Shown here in pieces: positions 57,757 through 64,000 of a stretch of DNA of 64,000 nucleotides. Numbering within the stretch: position 1 is the first letter of the stretch; each line of letters starts with the position of its first letter. The stretch is from assembly GCA_963971535.1 (NCBI GenBank), contig OZ020589.1:50144692-50208691 (forward strand). The letters are read 5' to 3'. The notes beneath the pieces are model-generated. The model saw only the letters and a program-made list of their open reading frames with translations, was not told where the DNA came from and did no database searches. The stretch comes from Notolepis coatsorum. Lineage: Eukaryota > Chordata > Actinopteri > Aulopiformes > Paralepididae. The position numbers and the translations under genes were made by a program.

Positions 57757-60700
57757 CGAGATACAGGAGAGAGAAGAGGGGAAAGAAATATAAGAGGAAG
57801 AAAGAGAGAGAAGAGGGGAAAGAGGGAGAAGAGGGGAAAGAGAGAGAATAGGGGAAAGAAAGAGAAGAGGAAGAAAGAGAGAGAAGAGGGGAAAGAGAGA
57901 GACAAGGAGGAAATAGAGAGAAGAGGGGAAAGAAAGAGAAGAGGAGGAAAGAAAGAGAAGAGGGGAAAGAAAGATAAGAGGAGGAAAGAAAGAGAAGAGG
58001 GGAAAGAGAGAGAATAGGAGGAAAGAGAGAAAATAGGGGAAATAGAGAGAAGAGGAGGAAAGAGAGAGAAGATGGGAAAGAGAGAGAATAGGGGAAAGAG
58101 AGAGAATAGGGGAAATAGAGAGAAGAGGGGAAATAGCGAGAAGAGGAGGAAAGAGGGAGAAGAGGAGGAAAGAAAGAGAAGAGGGGAAAGAGAGAGAAGA
58201 GGAGGAAAGAGAGAGAGAAGATGGGAAAGAGAGAAGAGGGGAAAGAGAGAAGAGGGGAAAGATAGAGAGAGAGGAGTGGGGAAATAAAGAGAAGAGGGGA
58301 AATAGAGGAAAGAGGAGGAAAGAGGGAAAAGAGGAGGAAATAAATAGAAGAGGGGAAAGAGAGAGAAGATGAGGACAAAGAGAGAAGAGGAGGACAGAGA
58401 GAGAAGAGGGGAAAGAGAGATAAGAGGGGAAAGAGAGAGAAGAGGGGAAAGAGAAAGAATAGGGAAAGAGAGAGAAGAGGGGAAAGAGAGAGACAAGGAG
58501 GAAAGAGAGAGAAGAGGGGAAAGAAAGATAAGGAGGAAAGAAAGAGAAGAGGGGAAAGAAAGATAAGAGGAGGAAATAAAGAGAAGAGGGGAAAGAGAGA
58601 GAAGAGGAGGAAAGCGAGAGAATAGGGGAAATAGAGAGAAGAGGAGGAAAGAGAGAGAAGATGGGAAAGAGAGAGAATAGGGGAAAGAGAGAAAATAGGG
58701 GAAATAGAGAGAAGAGGGGAAATAGCGAGAAGAGGAGGAAAGAGGGAGAAGAGGAGGAAAGAAAGAGAAGAGGGGAAAGAGAGAGAAGAGGAGGAAAGAG
58801 AGAGAGAAGATGGGAAAGAGAGAAGAGGGGAAAGAGAGAGAAGAGGGGAAAGATAGAGAGAGAGGAGAGGGGAAATAAAGAGAAGAGGGGAAATAGAGAA
58901 AAGAGGAGGAAAGAGGGAAAAGAGGAGGAAATAAAGAGAGGGGAAAGAGAGAGAAGAGGAGGACGACAGAGAAGAGGGGAAATAGAGATAAGAGGGGAAA
59001 TAGAGAGAAGAGGGGAAAGAGAGAGAATAGGGAAAGAGAGAGAAGGGGGGAATAGAGAAGAGGATGAAAGAGAGAGAAGAGGGGAAAGCGAGAAGACGAT
59101 GAAAGAGAGAGACGAGGGGAAAGCGATAGAAGAGGGGAAAGAGAGAGAAGAGGAGGACAGATAGAGAAGAGGGGAAAGAGAGAAGAGGATGAAAGAGAGA
59201 GAAGAGGGGAAAAAGAGAGAAGAGGAGGAAATAGAGAGAAGAGGGGAAAGAGGAGAAGATGGGAAAGAGAGAGAAGAGGGGACATAGAGAAGAGGAGGAA
59301 AGAGGGAGAAGAGGGGAAAGAGAGAAGAGAAGGAAAGAGGGAGAAGATGGGAAAGAGAGATAAGAGGGGAGAGAGAGAAGAGGGGAAAGAGAGAATAGGA
59401 GGAAAGATGGAGAAAAGGGGAAAGAGAGAAAAGGATGAAAGAGAGAGAAGAGGGGAAAGAGATAGAAGAGGGGAAAGAGAGAAGAGGATGAAAGAAAAAG
59501 AAGAGGATGAAAGAGAGAGAAGAGGGCAAAGAGAGAGAAGAGGGGGGAAGAGGGAGAAGAGGAGGAAAGAGGGAGAAGAGGGCAAAAAGAGAGAAGACTA
59601 AGAGGGGAGAGAGAGAGAAGAGGGGAAAGAGAGAGAAGAGGGGAACGAGAGAATAGGAGGAAAGATGGAGAAGAGGGGAAAGAGAGAAGAGGATGAACGA
59701 GAGAGAAGAGGGGAAAGAGATATAAGATGGGAAAGAGAGAAGTGGATGAAAGAAAGAGAAGATGATGAAAGAGAGAGAATAGGGGAAAGAGAGAGAAGGG
59801 GAGGAAAGAGAGAGAAGAGGGGAAAGAGAGAAGAGGGGGAAGAGAGAGAAGAGGGGAAAGAGAGAGAAGAGGGGAAAGAGAGAAGAGGGGGAAGATAGAG
59901 AAGAGGGGAAATAGAGAGAATAGGGGAAAGAGAGAGAAGAGGAGGAAAGAGGGAAAAGAGGAGGAAAGAAAGAGAAGAGGGGAAAGAGAGAGAAGAGGAG
60001 GACAGAGAGAGAAGAGGGGAAAGAGAGATAAGAGGGGAAATAGAGAGAAGAGGGGAAAGAGAGAGAATAGGGAAAGAGAGAGAAGGGGGAAAGAGAGAAG
60101 AGGATGAAAGAGAGAGAAGAGGGGAAAGAGAGAAGAGGATGAAAGAGAGAGAAGAGGGGAAAGCGATAGAAGAGGGGAAAGAGAGAGAAGAGGAGGAAAG
60201 ATAGAGAAGAGGGGAAAGAGAGAAGAGGATGAAAGAGAGAGAAGAGGGGAAAGAGAGAGAAGAGGAGGAAATTGAGAGAAGAGGGGAAAGAGAGAAGATG
60301 GGAAAGGGAGAGAATAGGGGACATAGAGAAGAGGAGGAAAGAGGGAGAAGAGGGGAAAGAGAGAAGAGAAGGAAATAGGGAGAATATGGGAAAGAGAGAG
60401 AAGAGGGGAGAGAGAGAAGAGGGGAGAGAGAGAAGAGGGGAAAGAGATAGAAGTGGGCAAAGAGAGAGAAGAGGGGAACCAGAGAATAGGAGGAAAGATG
60501 GAGAAGAGGGGAAAGAGAGAAGAGGATGAAAGAGAGAGAAGAGGGGAAAGAGATAAGAGGGGAAATAGAGAAGAGGATGAAAGAAAAAGAAGAGGATGAA
60601 AGAGAGAGAAGAGGGCAAAGAGAGAGAAAAGGGGGGAAGAGGGAGAAGAGGAGGAAAGAGGGAGAAGAGGGCAAAGAGAGAGAAGAGGGGAGAGAGAGAG

Positions 60701-61033
60701 AAGAGGGGAAAGAGAGAGAAGAGGGCAAAGAGAGAGAATAGGGGAAAGAGAGAATAGGAGGAAAGCGGGAGAAGAGGGGAAAGAGAGAAGAGGATGAAAG
60801 AAAGAGAAGAGGGGAAAGAGATAGAAGATGGGAAAGAGAGAAGAGGATGAAAAAAAAAGAAGAGGATGAAAGAGAGAGAATAGGGGAAAGAGAGAGAAGA
60901 GGAGGAAAGAGAGAGAAGAGGGGAAAGAGAGAAGAGGGGGGAGAGAGAGAAGAGGGGAAAGAGAGAAGAGGGGGAAGAGAGAGAAGAGGGGAAAGAGAGA
61001 GAAGAGGGGAAAGAGAGAGAAGAGGGGAGGGAC
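57757..61033. repeat. 3.3-kb homopurine satellite (GAAGAGGGGAAAGAGAGA)n
   Basis: The plus strand is almost only A and G for 3.3 kb, built from variable units of about 18-20 bp such as GAGAGAAGAGGGGAAAGA with GAGGAGGAAAG and GAGGATGAAAG variants. Rare T marks subfamilies. Higher-order copies: 58072 onward repeats at 58661 (589 bp apart), and 59481 onward repeats at 60570 (about 1.09 kb). The complementary pyrimidine strand has almost no stop codons, so ORFs of up to 1174 codons appear; they are Ser/Leu/Phe/Pro low-complexity and not genes. Confidence 0.97.
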
Positions 61034-62007
61034 GATGACACAGACTCTAAGCATAGAGTCGGGCGGAGGGAGAGCGGCAAGATTCAATGTTTCCCTCTGT
61101 GCTGTTACATCATCACCTGAGATCAGACTCAAGAAGTATTGTCTCCTTGTGTGAGTGAGTGTGTGTTTGTGAATGAGTGTGTGTGTACGCGTATGGTTGT
61201 GTACATGTGCGCGCAGACACGTACTGGTATGCATGTGATCTTTGGGGCAATTGACTGAGACTGAAAGATTTAATAGGGATTCAGATTCCTGACTTCATTT
61301 GGTAAATAATTCAATTGTCTAACACTAGAGAGAGATGAGATACGCAGATGAACCACTTGAGCAAAGCAACTGAAACCACTGTGATGCACACAGCAATGAA
61401 GTGAATAGAACAGAACAGAACATGGGACCTAAGCTGACATTAACTAGGTTTCCCCCTGAAGCACAGAGGAATGTCTGTCAAAGAGAATGTGCACGTCTCA
61501 TAAAAGGTTCCCTCCCCTCCTGGCTCCTCTGGCGACAATAGAGGAAGACGTCGGACAAGCTTCCCTTTTCATCGTTACTGCACTCCTGGCGTTTTTGCTA
61601 CTTAAGAGGCAGAACATCTCTACTCATTGTCAGATTATCCTGCTTGTTGTGCCTCTATATCTAAAGTAATCTACAAATAAGCTACTGTAGCGACCACTAC
61701 TGTCCGTCAAAACCATCATTCCTCACAGGTGTATGGCTCCTCATTCACTTCCATTCATTTTTAGGAGTCTAAATCTAATACTTCTGAATTATAAACAAAC
61801 AACAGCAATATTATTCTGTGTGCTATATTTTTCAAATGTAAAGGTTAGGTCAAAGGTACTTATTTATTATTATTATCATTCTTTTTTCTTTTGTACTAAT
61901 ATTGCCATTTTCAGAGTACAGGAACTATTTCTCAGTTGGTGGTGTAGTTGGATCAACTGTCAACATCTCACAAAATGTTTCAAGTGTTTCCTCCAGCAAG
62001 GCAGCAG
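61034..62007. other. No gene seen
   Basis: Short TGTG/GAGTG-rich patch at 61150-61200. No supportable feature. Confidence 0.5.
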
Positions 62008-62796
62008 GGCCCCGTTCCCCGTACCTGGATAACTGAGTTAGCCGGATAACTTTCGGTCAAGCCTGACTTAAGCCGGACCTTCCCATTCCCCGACGCGCGA
62101 TTGTCTAAATCACCATGACAACAGATCAAAAAATTTGAGCCTGGTCGAGAGCAGGGTTAAGTTCAAGTTAGCCGGATGAACCATGGCCACGCCCCCGCAA
62201 AGAAGTGACAGCTCGTTTCCTGAAATGATTCTCACAGTCTAGGATCTGCATTATACCATTCTGAATTACGTTTTTGTGCTCCATTCTTCCAGAGGGGGCT
62301 TTTGAAATGTAAAATAGACCCAAAATGCTGATACTAAATTCACTTTGTCCTAAATAATGCACGTTATATATACCGTGGCGCTCGCTAGGTGCGATGTACA
62401 CATTATGTGGTTATTTTAACAACGCGCAGCATTGCAAATGTGAATCCCGCGGGGATATCCTTAATGATTGAAACCTATCGCTCGTTTGGCTCTGATTCCT
62501 TTCATATTCTCCGCTGTGGATGAGGAGCGAGGAAGGAGAGGAGCGCCTGGATTTTGTTTCATTCAAGCATAAAATTGAAGTGTCTATGCGTGGATTGTGG
62601 ATTTTGTGTGATATTGTAACTGGGATTAAAATGTCTGATGAGATGCGCTGTTTGACGGATTTGAGAAATTGAATGAGCCGTTGACGTCACATTAATGCAT
62701 TTGAGAATAAAGAGATAAAACTTCATTCAAAAGAAAAAGTATTCTAAACACGAGTCTCTCGTTCATTAATGTATAAACAATGAATTTATCCCATCT

Positions 62797-62875
62797 GGCA
62801 CAGTGGCGCAGTGGTAGTGCTCAATCCTGGCAACCGGGCGACCGGTGTTCGAAACCCCGCCTCTCCAATATAATT
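62797..62875 (+). mobile_element. tRNA-like segment (SINE head or tRNA pseudogene)
   Basis: TGGCGCAGTGGTAGTGC (A box) and GGTGTTCGAAACC (B box), 33 bases apart as in tRNAs and tRNA SINEs. An AT-rich tail follows. I could not fold it into a full cloverleaf, so I do not call a functional tRNA. Confidence 0.6.
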
Positions 62876-63029
62876 TTTTGGAATATAATATTAATGATTA
62901 TACGCAAAGGTAGCCTAGTTTTAAGTTAAAATATTATAAATCTACATGCATTGAGGATGTCATTCTTTATATAGCTCTCAACGTGCACCAAATTGAATTA
63001 TTCCTACATTGCAAAAAGAAGGAAAAGAC

Positions 63030-63096
63030 TAGGATTCGAACCCCGGTCGTCTGCGTGAAAGTCAAAAGAAGAAACCGTTACACCACAGTGCAGATA
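63030..63096 (-). mobile_element. tRNA-like segment, opposite orientation
   Basis: The minus strand from 63096 reads TGCACTGTGGTGTAACGGTT (A box region) and GGGGTTCGAATCC (B box). It faces the segment at 62797. Their outer ends are alike (CTGGCACAGTGG / CTGCACTGTGG). Confidence 0.6.
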
Positions 63097-63315
63097 AGTA
63101 AAAGATCCACCATACATCAATCAATGGGTAAGAGAGCCGTATCCTTATTCTGTATAAGAGTTTAACTAATTATTTTCGCTAGCAACATCTCATTTGATTA
63201 TTCAATCCATAAACCTACTGCCAGCAGGCAAGTTTAAAGAAATATAATCTGATTGATTGAGGTAATGAGGGACTTAAAATTAGCCTATAGATAACGCATT
63301 TAACTTGTCGGCGAG

Positions 63316-63371
63316 GCGATTGAGCCGTACTGCAATCTGATAATAAAGTTTTAAATCAATTAATCAATCAA
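63316..63371 (+). mobile_element. CR1/L2-like LINE 3' tail
   Basis: TGCAATCTGATAATAAAGTTT followed by CAATTAATCAATCAAT. Shortest copy of the (CAAT)-tailed family in this window. Confidence 0.7.
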
Positions 63372-63593
63372 TGCCGTTAGAAAATCAGGATCTCTGCTAT
63401 CGATAAGTGCTGGCTTTTCAACTGAAGCGGCCGCGCGCACTTATCCTGGGTCTCAAGTCTGGTTTGAGTTAACGAGACTGAATCCACCTTCGAGGAACAG
63501 GAAAATCCCGGCTTCAAACATCGGGTTAACTGAATCTGGATAATGGGACTCTTGATCGACTTAGTTGAACCAGGTACGGGGAATAGGGCCCAG

Positions 63594-64000
63594 GTAACCA
63601 TGGCATTGGTAACCACTCCCAAACATTCTATGCAAGGCAGAAATACACAGCACATTCAAATCTACAACAAAATGTTTGAGGGAAAGGGCATCTGGAGGAG
63701 AGAATAATACAAAGTTGATATTGGGAGGTTTGAATAATGAAAGGGGAACATGGAGACATGGAAGAGTTGGTCAAGTATTCACATAGAAGTGCACTCAGAA
63801 TGTTAGTGGATGAGAGGTCAGGGGTGCCACAATGAGCCACATACTGTACATGTATTAGGACTTGGTTCAAACCGTTCACAGTCAAGGAAATCAATTATCG
63901 TTCATTTCAACAGATTAGAAATGGTGCAGAAAAGGCACCATGCTAAATCTGCTTACCACACAAACCAAATATAGCCTAAAGGATGCTGATTAGGGGTGTA
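63594..64000. other. No feature seen
   Basis: Only short ORFs (longest 88 codons, minus, 63628-63894) without recognisable motifs. Confidence 0.45.

Larger units (their letters stand above)
62008..63590. mobile_element. Harbinger-like element, CAG target duplication
   Basis: 1583 bp. Terminal inverted repeats GGCCCCGTTCCCCGTACCTGG (left) and GGCCCTATTCCCCGTACCTGG (right, inverted), with looser pairing further in. Flanked by CAG at 62005-62007 and 63591-63593. Three-base CAG/CTG-type duplications are typical of PIF/Harbinger. No transposase ORF, so non-autonomous. It has captured a LINE tail (63316-63371) and two tRNA-like segments. Confidence 0.8.

Noticed and set aside
57630-61234. Very long minus-strand ORFs (651, 1174, 1110 and 376 codons)
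   Set aside because: They lie on the pyrimidine strand of the homopurine satellite, overlap each other in all three frames and encode only Ser/Leu/Phe/Pro repeats.
62797-62875. Functional tRNA gene
   Set aside because: A and B boxes are present, but I could not form a full cloverleaf with acceptor stem, and an AT-rich tail follows as in SINEs.

Overview
This is repeat-dense vertebrate DNA, most likely from a ray-finned (teleost) fish. The signs are spliced exons with GT/AG borders, very long CA/GA microsatellites, and a teleost-style mix of mobile elements (Copia, Gypsy-like, ERV-like, L1/Tx1, L2 and CR1/Rex-like LINEs, tRNA SINEs, hAT, Harbinger-like and CACTA-like DNA elements). I see no bacterial operon, no CRISPR array, no rRNA, no functional tRNA and no intact conserved host gene. 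The species cannot be named from this sequence alone.

Layout. 1-8.15 kb: the 3' end of a plus-strand LTR retrotransposon, a small hAT-like element and a minus-strand Copia element. Most of this is tandemly duplicated (544-4088 and 4089-7628), and the Copia 5' LTR and primer-binding site survive at 7.84-8.15 kb. 8.15-9.3 kb: two copies of a short interspersed repeat and a CA array. 9.59-17.1 kb: a minus-strand LTR (9593-10674) followed by G-poor, mostly unidentified sequence that is probably the inside of the same ERV-like element, cut by a SINE (18-bp target duplication) and a 5'-truncated L2 LINE.

17.1-27.07 kb is the most interesting block. It is a candidate CACTA/EnSpm-like element or fossil gene whose ends carry arrays of TGGGTCA/TGGGTTA motifs. 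It contains a plus-strand spliced gene with a SAM domain, resembling the SAMD3-like families of fish, and broken pieces of a TNP2-like transposase. A 915-bp solo LTR with a perfect GAGGA target duplication splits the SAM exon. The transposase N-terminal and middle pieces are inverted against its C-terminal piece. Five downstream SAM-gene exons still splice together in frame.

27.3-33.0 kb: a minus-strand L1/Tx1-like LINE (ORF1 and the N-terminal half of ORF2). Its ORF1 is interrupted by a SINE (16-bp target duplication) and by a CR1/L2-like LINE. 33.05-45.4 kb: a nest of palindromic and inverted repeats, namely a 1-kb repeat built of hairpin modules in two orientations, a TTAA-flanked MITE, a hAT transposase fossil, a fold-back element, and a 5.2-kb GC-rich insertion I cannot identify. 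46-48 kb: long microsatellites. 48.1-52.8 kb: a 5' L1 remnant, two more SINEs, and a Gypsy-like LTR split by a Rex1-like LINE.

52.8-57.7 kb is mostly low-information sequence. 57.76-61.03 kb is a 3.3-kb almost pure purine tract with higher-order repeats; the very long ORFs on its complement are artefacts. 62.01-63.59 kb is a Harbinger-like element with CAG target duplications holding two tRNA-like sequences face to face. The window reads as a layered record of transposition in which target-site duplications give the order of several insertions.
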